DNA of 64,000 bases from Pseudomonadaceae bacterium (GTDB taxonomy: Bacteria; Pseudomonadota; Gammaproteobacteria; Pseudomonadales; Azotimanducaceae). The notes under the pieces were generated by a model, which saw only the letters and a program-made list of their open reading frames with translations, made no database searches and had not been told where the DNA came from. The stretch's first letter is position 1, and each line of letters opens with the position of its first letter. Of this stretch, positions 27,327-36,484 are shown one piece after another. The stretch covers positions 865,665 to 929,664 of the forward strand of contig JANSWO010000001.1 in the NCBI GenBank assembly GCA_024743435.1, read 5' to 3'. The position numbers were made by a program, and so were the translations under genes.

Positions 27327-27368
27327 GAAACAGCGCGGCAACCTGATTTTTGCCAATCTTCAAATCAA

Positions 27369-27404
27369 ACTCTACTAACTCTATTAACTTTACCAACTTT
27401 CGCA
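27369..27404. repeat. Tandem 9-bp CT-rich repeats ahead of the reductase ribosome site
   Basis: Four units of nine bases: ACTCTACTA, ACTCTATTA, ACTTTACCA and ACTTTCGCA, ending at the AAAAGGA ribosome site of the next gene. The stretch lacks G until the last unit, so the mRNA leader would be unstructured. Confidence 0.65.
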
Positions 27405-27417
27405 AAAGGACCTATTC

Positions 27418-28557
27418 ATGAGTGATATTCCAAGCACCGCCCGGCAACTGCAATCGCTGGTCACAAGTGGTGGTGAGCTTCAGCTGTCTATTGCTGATGT
27501 GCCCGTTCGAGCGCCCGGTGACAACGAAGTGCTGATCCGCGTCGAGGCTTCGCCCATCAACCCATCTGATCTGGGGCTGCTGCTGGCAATGGCTGATGTT
27601 GCGAAGGCTGTGCAAGGCGGTTCAGCGGATAACCCAACAGTCACGGCGCCGATCTCGGCGGGCGTACTCTCGGCATTGAAGGCGCGTCACGACCAGGCCA
27701 TGCCCCCGGGCAACGAAGGCGGCGGCGTGGTGATCGCCGCAGGTGCGTCTGATGCGGCCCAGTCATTACTCGGCAAAACCGTTGGCGCGCTCAGCGGCGG
27801 TGGTATGTATGGCGAGTATGTAACGGTCAATGTTCAGCAGGTTCTGCCAATGAACGATGGCGTGAATTCGCGGGATGCAGCTTCTTGCTTCGTGAATCCA
27901 CTGACCGCGCTAGGCATGGTCGAAACCATGCGCCTGGAAGGTTTCAGCGGTTTGGTGCACACGGCCGCTGCGTCCAATCTGGGCCAGATGCTACTCAAGA
28001 TTTGTCTGAGTGACGATGTGCCATTGGTCAATGTCGTGCGCAAGCCGGAGCAAGCTGAACTGCTTCGTAGCCTGGGGGCTAAACACGTTTGCGATTCCAG
28101 CCAGGATTCCTTCACGAGCGACCTGAAAACAGCCATTCAAGAGTGCAATGCCTATCTGGCGTTTGATGCAACAGGCGGCGGTCTGCTCGCAGATCAACTG
28201 CTTGGCAGCATGGAAGCGGCTGCCATTGCCTCAATGCCGGAGTACAGCCGATACGGCTCAACCCAGCACAAGCAGGTTTACATCTACGGTGGCCTGGAAC
28301 GAAGCCCGACAACCCTCAAGCGCAGCTATGGCATGGCCTGGAGCCTGGGCGGTTGGTTGCTCACTCCGTTCATGCAGAAGGTTGGGCCCGAGAAGGTCGC
28401 GCAGCTCCGTCAACGCGTAGCGGATGAGATTCACACGACCTTTGCCAGCAGCTATACCCGGGAAGTGTCACTCGCAGACGCGCTCACGCTGGAAGTGCTG
28501 CACGACTACGCGCAACAGGCAACGGGCAAGAAAACGTTGGTAAACCCAACCCTCTGA
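27418..28557 (+). CDS. MDR-family zinc-binding-dehydrogenase-like quinone/enoyl reductase
   Basis: Protein of 379 residues of the medium-chain dehydrogenase/reductase superfamily. The N-terminal GroES-like domain has ASPINPSDLGLLL, typical of quinone and 2-haloacrylate reductases, and lacks the zinc-binding Cys/His set of true alcohol dehydrogenases. The cofactor domain follows, with SGLVHTAAASNLGQMLLKI replacing the classical AAxGxVG loop. ATG 27418 is preceded by AAAAGGA. It would reduce quinones or activated enones with NADPH. The gap before it holds two tandem-repeat arrays, and a strong hairpin follows it. Confidence 0.8.
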   Translation: MSDIPSTARQLQSLVTSGGELQLSIADVPVRAPGDNEVLIRVEASPINPSDLGLLLAMADVAKAVQGGSADNPTVTAPISAGVLSALKARHDQAMPPGNEGGGVVIAAGASDAAQSLLGKTVGALSGGGMYGEYVTVNVQQVLPMNDGVNSRDAASCFVNPLTALGMVETMRLEGFSGLVHTAAASNLGQMLLKICLSDDVPLVNVVRKPEQAELLRSLGAKHVCDSSQDSFTSDLKTAIQECNAYLAFDATGGGLLADQLLGSMEAAAIASMPEYSRYGSTQHKQVYIYGGLERSPTTLKRSYGMAWSLGGWLLTPFMQKVGPEKVAQLRQRVADEIHTTFASSYTREVSLADALTLEVLHDYAQQATGKKTLVNPTL

Positions 28558-28571
28558 CTTGTCCGTTCATT

Positions 28572-28600
28572 GAATCAGGTGCCGCTAAGGCACCTGATTC
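28572..28600. terminator. Hairpin between convergent genes, probable bidirectional terminator
   Basis: Perfect 12-bp stem GAATCAGGTGCC / GGCACCTGATTC with a five-base loop (gctaa), placed 14 bases after the reductase stop and 10 bases before the end of the convergent amidohydrolase gene. There is no long T tract on either side, so termination is inferred from stem strength and position. Confidence 0.6.
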
Positions 28601-28609
28601 GACCGCAGG

Positions 28610-30058
28610 TTAGCCGCCGCTGCGACGATAGTTCAGCGGCGGTTCTCGATCCCCGAGTAGCGCCCGGTATTCGAAATCCTCACCACGGCGCGCGCGCATC
28701 TCCTCCCAGGCCTCCTCGATCACGGCAGGGGAGGTCATCAGCTCAATACCGGTTTTTGCCAGCACCTCAGCCGCCAGCAACATGCCTTTGTGTCCGATAC
28801 TCATGCCGCCAGCTGCAACGGCTTGCCAGGAGTGGGCGGACGTACCCGGGACCCACGTGGCCGTGCGCAGGCCTACGGTAGGCACAGTCCAGCTGACATC
28901 ACCGACGTCCGTTGAGCCGAAGCGCTGGACAAACTGGTAGTCGGAGATCTGTTGTTCGCTGCCGAGCTGGCGCTTCACGTCGCCAAGGGTTGCATGGAGT
29001 GTTTCGGCAAATTCCTGCTCGTGCGCATCGTAGGTTATGCCGCCTTGGGCGATCAGATTGGCATGCATACGCTCAGCCAATACATCGTTTGGTAGCAATG
29101 GATAGTTGCCATGCATGACTTCCACTTCCATTGCCGTGTCGGTTCCCATGGCTGCAGCATTGCCCGCTCGCACTACGCGCTCGAACAGCGCTTCCGCGAT
29201 GGCCGGGTCTGGATGCCGAACGTAGTAGTACACCTCCGCAAACTCCGGAACGATGTTAGGAGCATCGCCGCCGTCCGTAATGACGTAGTGGATACGGGCG
29301 TCGGTTGGGACATGCTCACGCATTAGATTGACCATGTAGTTCATGGCCTCCACACCATCGAGCGCGGATCGACCCCGATGCGGGGCTGAAGCGGCATGGG
29401 CTGCGATGCCATGAAACTCGAAACGGCCAGACTTGTTCGCGGTAGTGCTCGACGGAGATGCGTCGTTGCGATCCGATGGGTGCCAGTGAAGGACTACATC
29501 GGACTCATCAAAAACACCCGCACGGGTGAGGTATACCTTGCCGGACCCGCCTTCTTCGGCGGGTGTACCAACGACCTGCACCGTCCCAGGCTTGCCGCTG
29601 TCTTTAAGCCACCGTGCAATCGCCACGGCTGCCGCGGCAGATGCTGCCCCGAACAGATGGTGACCACAGGCGTGGCCAGCTCCGTTGTCGACCAGGGGTG
29701 ATCGCTGCGGAACGGCGTCCTGGGAGAGCCCTGGTAGTGCATCGAATTCGGCCAGCAGGCTGATGACAGGCTCGCCTTTGCCGTAGCTGGCGACGAACGC
29801 CGTGGGAATGTTTGCCACTTCAGACTGTATTCGGAAGCCGCGATCAGATAGATAACGCTGCAATTCGTCGCTGCTGCGTGTCTCCTGATAACCGAGTTCC
29901 GCGAGCCGCCAGATCTTGTCAGCGAGCGCGATGGTGGCGGCCTGTTCAGAGTCAATCAGGCTCGACTGGGTGTTCGGTTGGGCTTGGGTTTGCGAGCAGA
30001 CTAGCGCCGCGACAAACAGCAAAAGTGTGTGTAACGGCGCGCTAGAAGTGAAACGCAT
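28610..30058 (-). CDS. Secreted M20-family amidohydrolase, AbgB-like
   Basis: Metal-dependent hydrolase of 482 residues from ATG 30058, which has an AGGGAAG ribosome site and opens a signal peptide (LLLFVAALVCSQTQA). A longer frame to 30214 lacks these. Metal-site elements are GAGHACGHHLFGAAS and TPAEEGGSGK, followed by the dimerisation domain with HGIAAHAASAPHRGRSALDG. The closest named family is the p-aminobenzoyl-glutamate hydrolase B subunit, but aminoacylase substrates are equally possible. Periplasmic location is inferred. It is the last gene of a leftward set with a nitroreductase, a lipoprotein and an S41 protease, 70 bases after the nitroreductase stop. Confidence 0.88.
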   Translation of the reverse strand: MRFTSSAPLHTLLLFVAALVCSQTQAQPNTQSSLIDSEQAATIALADKIWRLAELGYQETRSSDELQRYLSDRGFRIQSEVANIPTAFVASYGKGEPVISLLAEFDALPGLSQDAVPQRSPLVDNGAGHACGHHLFGAASAAAAVAIARWLKDSGKPGTVQVVGTPAEEGGSGKVYLTRAGVFDESDVVLHWHPSDRNDASPSSTTANKSGRFEFHGIAAHAASAPHRGRSALDGVEAMNYMVNLMREHVPTDARIHYVITDGGDAPNIVPEFAEVYYYVRHPDPAIAEALFERVVRAGNAAAMGTDTAMEVEVMHGNYPLLPNDVLAERMHANLIAQGGITYDAHEQEFAETLHATLGDVKRQLGSEQQISDYQFVQRFGSTDVGDVSWTVPTVGLRTATWVPGTSAHSWQAVAAGGMSIGHKGMLLAAEVLAKTGIELMTSPAVIEEAWEEMRARRGEDFEYRALLGDREPPLNYRRSGG

Positions 30059-30128
30059 GAGGCTTCCCTGGTGAGTTTTCTTGGAGGCTTGTGTTGGCAA
30101 TGAGGATACCAATTCGCAGCGCTGACCT

Positions 30129-30824
30129 TCAGCGGGATTTGGTAGGCGTTCCAGCGGAGATTTCGCTGACGAACTCAGCCAGTGGTTTGCGCTGAAGGTC
30201 AGGCACCTTGGCATCGCGCACAGCCTTGCCTACCACCAGCAGCACAAATGCTCTATCCGATGCCGGGCGATTCATGATGTCGTTCATGAACCCCATTGGG
30301 CTTGGTGTATGCGTCAGCGTAGCCAGCCCCATCTGGTGCAACGCACTGATGAGAAGGCCGGTTGCAAGCCCGGTGGATTCGGTAGGGTAGTAGTGCTTCA
30401 CACGCTCACCCGAGCCGTCCAGGTGGAATTTTCGTACGAAAACACCGATGAGATAGGGCGCTATTTCCAGAAAGGGTTTGTCGGCGTCTGTCCCGATCGG
30501 GGCGAGCGCATCGAGCCACGCTTCGCTGGCACGCCGGTTATAGAACTCACGCTCTTCCGCCTCGGCCGCCTCACGAATGGCGCGCTTCACCTTGCGATCT
30601 GATATGACGACAAAGTGCCACGGTTGCTGGTTGGCTCCGCTGGGTGCTGTGCCGGCGGTTGCCAGTGCAATGTCTATGAGGCGCCGATCGACGGGCTCGC
30701 TGGTGAAATCCCTGATGGTTCGGCGTGTGTGCATTTTCTCGAAGAAGCGTTGGCCTTCGGCAAGCGCCGCTTCGTTGTCTGTGACGAGTGGGGCGGGTGC
30801 GGGAATGTGTGGATGTTCGCTCAT
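30129..30824 (-). CDS. Nitroreductase-family FMN protein
   Basis: Protein of 231 residues with the FMN contacts of the nitroreductase family: RRTIRDFTSEPVD near residue 32, then ATAGTAPSGANQQPWHFVV, and a late GPLGLAT-like helix. It probably reduces nitro-aromatics, quinones or halogenated phenols; the GANQQPW motif is shared with iodotyrosine deiodinase-like members. The start at 30824 is chosen because its ATG overlaps the TGA of the upstream lipoprotein gene (ATGA). No separate ribosome site is seen, consistent with translational coupling. Confidence 0.87.
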   Translation of the reverse strand: MSEHPHIPAPAPLVTDNEAALAEGQRFFEKMHTRRTIRDFTSEPVDRRLIDIALATAGTAPSGANQQPWHFVVISDRKVKRAIREAAEAEEREFYNRRASEAWLDALAPIGTDADKPFLEIAPYLIGVFVRKFHLDGSGERVKHYYPTESTGLATGLLISALHQMGLATLTHTPSPMGFMNDIMNRPASDRAFVLLVVGKAVRDAKVPDLQRKPLAEFVSEISAGTPTKSR

Positions 30825-31264
30825 TTGAGCGACGTATCTGTCGGTTCCGCTGGCGCGTCTGCCACGCACGCGGCAGCGGTGAATTCAAATGTACGGGCTG
30901 TTTTGGCGTGTCGTATCCAGCACTGCCCATTCGAGCGCAACAGTTCAAAGCGTTCCGGCTCGGTGATGATTCGACCGTTGGCAAGGCGTGCGTTTACACC
31001 GCCTTGATTGCCGCGCTGAACAATTAAAAGGCTGGTTGTCGTGAACGGTTCGAACAGCAATATTTTATCTCGCTCGCCGGGGCTCAACTCCAGCGCGCTC
31101 GCTATGATTCTGCGCAGAGAATCGTCGATTTCCTCGCTGCTCGATTCGAGCGTTGCGGGAACCGGTTCAGCGTGTTGCTGTCGATCGTGCGAGGGCATGC
31201 ACGCCACCAGACTGGCAATGCCGTTTGCCAGTACCAGGGCGCTTATGTAGGGCCAGATATTCAA
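30821..31264 (-). CDS. Putative lipoprotein of unknown function
   Basis: Protein of 147 residues. A hydrophobic N-terminus (YISALVLANGIASLVAC) ends in a plausible lipobox LVAC, followed by a Ser/Glu-rich linker and a small domain with ERDKILLFEPFTTTSLLIV and a CWIRHAKTARTFEF segment. No family was recognised. Translation appears to start at TTG, overlapping the TGA of the S41 protease gene by four bases (TTGA), and its own TGA overlaps the nitroreductase ATG. Both junctions suggest coupled translation in one operon. Confidence 0.6.
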   Translation of the reverse strand: MNIWPYISALVLANGIASLVACMPSHDRQQHAEPVPATLESSSEEIDDSLRRIIASALELSPGERDKILLFEPFTTTSLLIVQRGNQGGVNARLANGRIITEPERFELLRSNGQCWIRHAKTARTFEFTAAACVADAPAEPTDTSLK

Positions 31265-32847
31265 CGGAGTAGCACAGCCCCTGCCTTCGGCGGCGCGCTG
31301 AGTGATAAAGCCGGATCAGGGTTGCTTAGAATTCGAATCTGACCCGTTGCCGGTGGGCAGTTAGCCGTGTCGCGGTAGTCGAGCGCTGTTGCCAAAAGGT
31401 CTTCGTTCGGATCCCCCAGCGCGTTGCCATAGTCGTCGGCGACAGAGCAACCCGTCACACTGGTGGCAACCGTTGGCGAGTTTGACGGTGTGAAACCATC
31501 CGCGTAGTCACCGAAACCGACAGCGTTGATGCCTCGGAACTGAATCGAAAAGTACGTGGTGCCGCAGTTGTCGGTTGCGTAGAACCCATAGGGTTTGCCG
31601 CAGGTGGTGGAGCCGATCTGAATGACCTCAACGCCGATTCCGCGCAGCCCATTGATGATGGCTTCACTCGCGGAACAGGTGCCAGCCGTCGTCAGGACAA
31701 ATACACGAGACAGGTTAAGGCTGGGCAAGGCCTGGCCGGCCGCCAGCGAGAAACCCTGGGTGGTTTCGTGGAAGGCAGTGGGGCTCAAGGCCTGTCCGGT
31801 CACCGGGTTGCGAACGGTATGTTTGTCGTTGAATTGAATCTCTTCAAAGATTCGTCCGGACGCGGCGGACGGTCCTGCGATCATGTAGGCCAGCATGTTG
31901 GCGATATCGAGAAAGCCGCCACCGTTGTAGCGGATATCCAGGATGAGATCGGTAACCCCGGCGTTCTCCAGTCCGGCCATGGCGGTGACGAGCTCGGCTT
32001 CAGCAGGCGCGATGTGGTCACTGAAGAACAGATAGCCAACATCGCCGGTTGGCGTGCTGATGACCTGGTCGAACTGAACTGGGTCGCTCGTAATCTCTTG
32101 CGAGGTAAGGCTGACCTGGGTGATTGCAGATTGTCCGGGTAGAACAACGCCAAAGGTGTACGACTCATTTGCGGCGCTGGGAAACAGGCCGGCATTCAGC
32201 GTGTCGACATCGGCTCCGTTCTCAACGTCGACGCCGTCAACGGTAACAATCTGTGTGCCTCGAACCAGACCAGCGTTTGCAGCGGGCGTGTTGGGGTTTG
32301 TAAAAGCAACCACGATCTCCCGCGGCGGGCTCGCCGACAGCAGCGCAAACTCCGCACCATAGCCGGCGGAAATACCGGACTGCGCGAGCGCTTCGTATTC
32401 GTCGGTTGGGATCGTGAAGTGGAATTGATCTTTCGGCGCACCGGATGCTGTGGTTTGGAAAGTCCGCATCAGATCGAAGTATTCGGGCGTCGTGAAGGCG
32501 GCCGGATCTTCATCGGTGATCTCGTCGTACCACAGATACAACTCGTTGCTCCATGAGCGCAGCCAGTTGTTTTCGTCCTCTGTGCTGCCGGCGACATCTG
32601 GAAAGTTACCGCTCCTTGGCGCCGCGCACATGTCGGCAAATAGATTGGAATCTTCGAACTCACCCGCATCGAAGCCGCTGGCCGGTGGTGGGGCTGGCGC
32701 TACCGAGCTAGCCCCGCCACCGCCACCGCCACCACCACAGGCGGTCAGTAGCGCCAATGCGGTAGCTGCCAGAGCCGAACGCGTCACTGCGCCCGGATGT
32801 CGGCGTGTGTTGTGTTCTGACGGTGGACAAATGACTGCTTGGACCAT
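31261..32847 (-). CDS. S41-family (C-terminal-processing) peptidase lipoprotein
   Basis: Protein of 528 residues. The signal ends in lipobox LTAC followed by eight glycines, a frequent lipoprotein tether. The PDZ-like domain contains GLVRGTQIVTVDGVDV. The S41 catalytic core has LILDIRYNGGG, nucleophile Ser in GTCSASEAIINGL and the general-base Lys in TTCGKPYG. It would cleave extracytoplasmic proteins at their C-termini; the target is unknown. It is first in a leftward operon coupled to a lipoprotein, a nitroreductase and an amidohydrolase. Many Cys residues in the C-terminal half suggest disulfides. Confidence 0.88.
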   Translation of the reverse strand: MVQAVICPPSEHNTRRHPGAVTRSALAATALALLTACGGGGGGGGASSVAPAPPPASGFDAGEFEDSNLFADMCAAPRSGNFPDVAGSTEDENNWLRSWSNELYLWYDEITDEDPAAFTTPEYFDLMRTFQTTASGAPKDQFHFTIPTDEYEALAQSGISAGYGAEFALLSASPPREIVVAFTNPNTPAANAGLVRGTQIVTVDGVDVENGADVDTLNAGLFPSAANESYTFGVVLPGQSAITQVSLTSQEITSDPVQFDQVISTPTGDVGYLFFSDHIAPAEAELVTAMAGLENAGVTDLILDIRYNGGGFLDIANMLAYMIAGPSAASGRIFEEIQFNDKHTVRNPVTGQALSPTAFHETTQGFSLAAGQALPSLNLSRVFVLTTAGTCSASEAIINGLRGIGVEVIQIGSTTCGKPYGFYATDNCGTTYFSIQFRGINAVGFGDYADGFTPSNSPTVATSVTGCSVADDYGNALGDPNEDLLATALDYRDTANCPPATGQIRILSNPDPALSLSAPPKAGAVLLR

Positions 32848-33127
32848 GACTTTTCCCTTTGGCTGCGCGAGCTGATCGTGCCTGGTTCAACCTGAACCCG
32901 CGCTGGCTGTTACTGCTTGGGAGACCTGTGGCGTGGTTGCACGCCATGTGCGCCGCGATTCCCTGCGTGGCCCTGCTTCCCTGTTTCGCTCGAAGAGGCT
33001 AATGCCGGGTTGCGCGGGTTGCAAACCCTTGTCCGACCCATCGAGCGCCAGTCGTGGCGAGTGCCTGTCACGCACTGTTCACCGCTTATGGGTTGTCGTT
33101 AGTTGTCGTAAACGCGTGAGCTTCACC

Positions 33128-33427
33128 ATGACCGATCCCCTGGTCCCTCAGATAACCCAGCAGCTCGCACCACCGCTTCGAGTCTTGATCGACAAGTTGA
33201 TCGAGCGTGATGAGCCCCTATCTGCCGTGTTTTTCAGCAACTTGCGCACAGCGCTCGATCGAGCGAGCTCTGAGGAAGACCTGCTCATGTTCTCCCTTGA
33301 GTTGTCTCAGTGCGCCTTCGTCGGGCTCGATTACGGTGAGGAGTCGGCCGCCGAGATCGACCGCTTCCTGGCCCTGGCCGAAGCCATCTCCCATGTGATG
33401 AGCGCCCAGCCAGGCACCGCTCACTAG
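33128..33427 (+). CDS. Small hypothetical protein (99 residues)
   Basis: Helical, acidic, soluble-looking protein with no signal or membrane segment. Patterns such as LAPPLRVLIDKLIERDEPLS and DRASSEEDLLMFSLELSQ suggest a helical bundle, but no family was recognised. The frame is open back to 32933; ATG 33128 is preferred since the upstream part is Arg/Cys-rich and looks non-coding. The ribosome site is weak (GTGAG). It stands alone between the divergent S41 gene and the luciferase-like gene. The 280 bases upstream (32848-33127) show nothing else recognisable. Confidence 0.55.
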   Translation: MTDPLVPQITQQLAPPLRVLIDKLIERDEPLSAVFFSNLRTALDRASSEEDLLMFSLELSQCAFVGLDYGEESAAEIDRFLALAEAISHVMSAQPGTAH

Positions 33428-33512
33428 ACAAACCGTGCACGGACTTGCCCTGGCGCTTTACAATGGGCGATTACTCGGAGCGGAATAGCTCGAAATCACC
33501 AGGAGACGGGAT

Positions 33513-34415
33513 ATGAATATCGGCATGATGATCGGCGCCGACGGAGCGTCCGCCAGCATAGATGGTGTGATTGCGAAGGCGGTGGAGGCGGAAGCTGCGG
33601 GCCTGGACAACGTCTGGCTCGCCAATATCTTTTCCTTCGATGCCATCACCACACTGGCTCTCATCGGCCAGAAAACCTCGCGTATTGGTCTCGGTACGGC
33701 TGTAACTCCAACCTACCCGCGACACCCAACAGCAATAGCGCAGCAGGCGCTCACGACGGCAGCGGCAACTGGCAATCGATTTACGCTAGGTATCGGCCTG
33801 TCGCACAAGGTGGTGATCGAGGACATGTTTGGCCTCTCATACGCCAAGCCTGCAAAGCACATGCGCGAGTACCTCAGCGTGCTTATGCCTTTGGCGCGTG
33901 GTGAGCAAGCCAACTTCGATGGTGATGAGTATCGCGTGCACGGCGTTGCCTTCGACATTCCAGGCGCCGAGCGCTTGCCTGTTGTGATTGCCGCGCTTGG
34001 TCCTCAGATGCTGAAGATTGCGGCCGAGATGTGTGACGGCACTAACACGTGGATGGTTGGTCCGAAGACGATGGACTCGCACATCCTCGCATCGCTCAAA
34101 GCCGCCGGTCAGGACGCGCCCAGGATCGTTGCTGGTATGCCCATCGTGTTGACGAACAAAGTGGATGAAGCCCGTGCCGCGATAGCTGAGCAGTTGACCA
34201 TATACGGCCAGCTACCGAGCTATCGGGCGATGCTCGATCGCGAAGGGGCCGCTGGTCCGGCCGATATCGCAATCGTTGGTGACGAAAACACCTTACGTGG
34301 TGAGATCAAACGCTTCGAAGATATGGGCGTTACCGATTTCAACGCTGCCATAGCCGGCGTGGATGAAGACGCCACTGCGCGAACGCTCGAGTTCCTCGGC
34401 AGCATGAAAGGCTAG
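33513..34415 (+). CDS. Luciferase-like (LLM) oxidoreductase, F420-dependent type
   Basis: TIM-barrel flavin or F420 oxidoreductase of 300 residues. It has GLDNVWLANIFSFDAITTLA early on, the TSRIGLGTAVTPTYPRHP strand, RFTLGIGLSHK, and AERLPVVIAALGPQMLKIAA. This is typical of the bacterial luciferase-like group named F420-dependent in actinobacteria. Whether this host makes F420 is unknown; FMN is an alternative cofactor. AGGAGACGG precedes the ATG. An MFS transporter gene (TTG start) follows after 15 bases and a TauD-like dioxygenase after that, so these three probably form an operon. Confidence 0.85.
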   Translation: MNIGMMIGADGASASIDGVIAKAVEAEAAGLDNVWLANIFSFDAITTLALIGQKTSRIGLGTAVTPTYPRHPTAIAQQALTTAAATGNRFTLGIGLSHKVVIEDMFGLSYAKPAKHMREYLSVLMPLARGEQANFDGDEYRVHGVAFDIPGAERLPVVIAALGPQMLKIAAEMCDGTNTWMVGPKTMDSHILASLKAAGQDAPRIVAGMPIVLTNKVDEARAAIAEQLTIYGQLPSYRAMLDREGAAGPADIAIVGDENTLRGEIKRFEDMGVTDFNAAIAGVDEDATARTLEFLGSMKG

Positions 34416-34430
34416 GGTGGCCGGGACGCT

Positions 34431-35615
34431 TTGACGGACGAACGCTACCGCTGGGTAATTGTTGGCTACACCCTGGTGATCCAGGCTGTAACGGTCGGCA
34501 CGTTGATCTATTGCTTTGCGCTCTTCGCGGTGCCCTGGATCGAGCAGTTTGCCGATTCGCGCGCGCAGGTGATGCTCATCATCTCTCTGCTGCAGATCGT
34601 GTTCGGTCTGCTTGGGCCATTCGCCGGCCATGCGATGGATCGACTCAGGTTACGCACCATCGTCATGGTGGGTGTTGGCTGCTATGCGTTGGGTTTTCTG
34701 CTGCTCGCCCAGGCGAGCGCTCTTTGGCAGATATACCTGCTGTTTGCGACGCTGTTTCCCGCGGCCATGGTGCTGATGGGCACGCTGGTCTCGCAAACAC
34801 TTGTCACACGCTGGTTCACGGACAAGCGCGGCACTGCTATCGGTGTCTCGTCGATGGGCACGAGCATCGGCGGCATCGCCTTTCCGCTGCTGGTTGCGTG
34901 GTGGCTGGCGGAGACGGGTAGTTGGCGAGATGTCGCCCACGCCCTGTTTGCACTGGCGATTGTTGTGGTTGCGCCGCTAACCTGGATTGTCCTGCGCCGG
35001 CGCTCTCCGTCAGAGACCATTGCTGAGTCCGGTGCCCAGCAAGACGGCTATTCGATTCTTGCGGTTGTCACATCAGCGGCGTTTCTGATTCCCATCGGGG
35101 CGCTGGTTCCGCTAAACCTTACGTTCGGCGCGATCCAGTTCAATCTCGGTGCGTATGCGTCCGATCTTGGTCATGCAGATTTTGCAGGCTCTCTGATTGC
35201 GATCAGTTCCGGCAGCATGATCGTTGGCAAAGTTCTGTTCGGCGCGTTGGCTGATCGTGTTCGCCACCGATATCTGTACTGGTTAGCGGCTGGCTTCATG
35301 CTGGTTGCATTGTTTCTGCTCTCGGGCGCTCCTGTGAAGCCGTTGATGATCACAGCGGTGGCCTTTGTCGGGCTCGCTGGTGGCGGCATTCTGCCGATTA
35401 TGGCGGTGATTATCGGAGCCCGGTTCCCAGTTGAGCAGTTCGGCCGCGTGATGGGATTGGTCATGCTGAGCCTGAGTGTTGCTTCACTGGGGCCGCTGAT
35501 CGCCGGGTGGGTGTTTGACTTGCAGGGCAGTTACGATCCGGCCTTCGCGCTGTTCGCCGCCTTGCTGGTACCAGCCATCGTTGCGATGATCTGGCTGCCG
35601 CCGCCAAGAACGTAG
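34431..35615 (+). CDS. MFS transporter
   Basis: Membrane protein of 394 residues with about 12 hydrophobic helices. It has the major-facilitator loop 2/3 region GHAMDRLRLRTIVMVG and, after the midpoint, GALADRVRHRYLYWLA, the two equivalent DRxxRR-like loops. The central loop (RRRSPSETIAES) splits two six-helix halves. The pattern resembles oxalate/formate-type or monocarboxylate MFS carriers, but the substrate cannot be assigned. The start is TTG at 34431, 15 bases after the luciferase-like gene; it is followed within five bases by a TauD-family dioxygenase. Confidence 0.87.
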   Translation: MTDERYRWVIVGYTLVIQAVTVGTLIYCFALFAVPWIEQFADSRAQVMLIISLLQIVFGLLGPFAGHAMDRLRLRTIVMVGVGCYALGFLLLAQASALWQIYLLFATLFPAAMVLMGTLVSQTLVTRWFTDKRGTAIGVSSMGTSIGGIAFPLLVAWWLAETGSWRDVAHALFALAIVVVAPLTWIVLRRRSPSETIAESGAQQDGYSILAVVTSAAFLIPIGALVPLNLTFGAIQFNLGAYASDLGHADFAGSLIAISSGSMIVGKVLFGALADRVRHRYLYWLAAGFMLVALFLLSGAPVKPLMITAVAFVGLAGGGILPIMAVIIGARFPVEQFGRVMGLVMLSLSVASLGPLIAGWVFDLQGSYDPAFALFAALLVPAIVAMIWLPPPRT

Positions 35616-35620
35616 GGTTT

Positions 35621-36484
35621 ATGCAAGGGCAACGATTCGCTGTCGACGCCATGGATGCAAGTTTCGGCGCCACGCTTAGAGGCGTGTCGCTGGCCACGCT
35701 GTCGTCGGACGAGTTTGACGAGTTAACCGAGCTTTGGCTGCGCTACCGGCTCCTTGTGTTCCCTGAACAGCATCTGTCGACAACCGATCAGGTGGCGTTC
35801 GCTCGACGCTTTGGTGAGCTTGAATTCGATCTTGCAGCGATCAGCAACGTCCGGTCTGACGGCACGTTGCGTACGGATGACGGCAGTGACGATGTTGTCA
35901 GCATTCTGCGCGGCAATATGTCCTGGCACCCGGATAGTACCTACATGCCCGTACAGGCTAAGGGCGCCGTGTTTTCCGCGCACGTCGTGCCAAGCCAGGG
36001 TGGTGAGACAGAATTTGCTGATATGACCGCAGCTTACGATGCGTTGGATGAATCGACACAGACGATAGTCGACGGTGCGAGCGCCTATCATTCGCTCTAT
36101 TACAGTCAGGCTAAAGTGGGCCATCGCGGCGAAGATCCGTCGTCCGGAGACTACAGTGGCTATGGTTTTCATCGCCATGCCACGCCGTTGCGACCGCTGG
36201 TCAAACAGCACCCGGATACAGGCAGAAAGTCGCTACTGATTGGGCGTCATGCTTACGGCGTGACAGGAATGTCCATGGAGCGCTCTGGGTCTTTTCTGTC
36301 TGAATTGCTTGAGTTCGCTTGTCAGCCGCCCCGGGTGGTCAGTCATCGGTGGTCAGTGGGTGATGTTGTGCTGTGGGACAACCGATGTCTGCTGCATCGA
36401 GCTCGGCCCTGGGATATGAGCGAGCCTAGGGTGATGTATCACTCGAGAATTGCGGGTGATCCGGTGAGTGAGGGGTGGGAGTAG
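35621..36484 (+). CDS. TauD/TfdA-family Fe(II)/2-oxoglutarate dioxygenase
   Basis: Protein of 287 residues. The iron-binding facial triad is visible: WHPDSTY (His and Asp of HxD) near residue 105 and the distal His in DNRCLLHRARPWD, with the 2-oxoglutarate Arg shortly after (PRVMYHSRIAG). Early residues GATLRGVSLATLS match the family start. The substrate might be a sulfonate, phenoxyacetate or similar compound imported by the adjacent MFS carrier; this is inference. The gene ends at a non-coding region packed with palindromic repeats. Confidence 0.9.
   Translation: MQGQRFAVDAMDASFGATLRGVSLATLSSDEFDELTELWLRYRLLVFPEQHLSTTDQVAFARRFGELEFDLAAISNVRSDGTLRTDDGSDDVVSILRGNMSWHPDSTYMPVQAKGAVFSAHVVPSQGGETEFADMTAAYDALDESTQTIVDGASAYHSLYYSQAKVGHRGEDPSSGDYSGYGFHRHATPLRPLVKQHPDTGRKSLLIGRHAYGVTGMSMERSGSFLSELLEFACQPPRVVSHRWSVGDVVLWDNRCLLHRARPWDMSEPRVMYHSRIAGDPVSEGWE

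Noticed and set aside
27183..27425. 80-residue frame running through the 12-bp repeats
   Set aside because: It overlaps the end of the LuxR-hydrolase gene and the start of the reductase, and its Ala-Ile-Asp repeats simply translate the tandem array.
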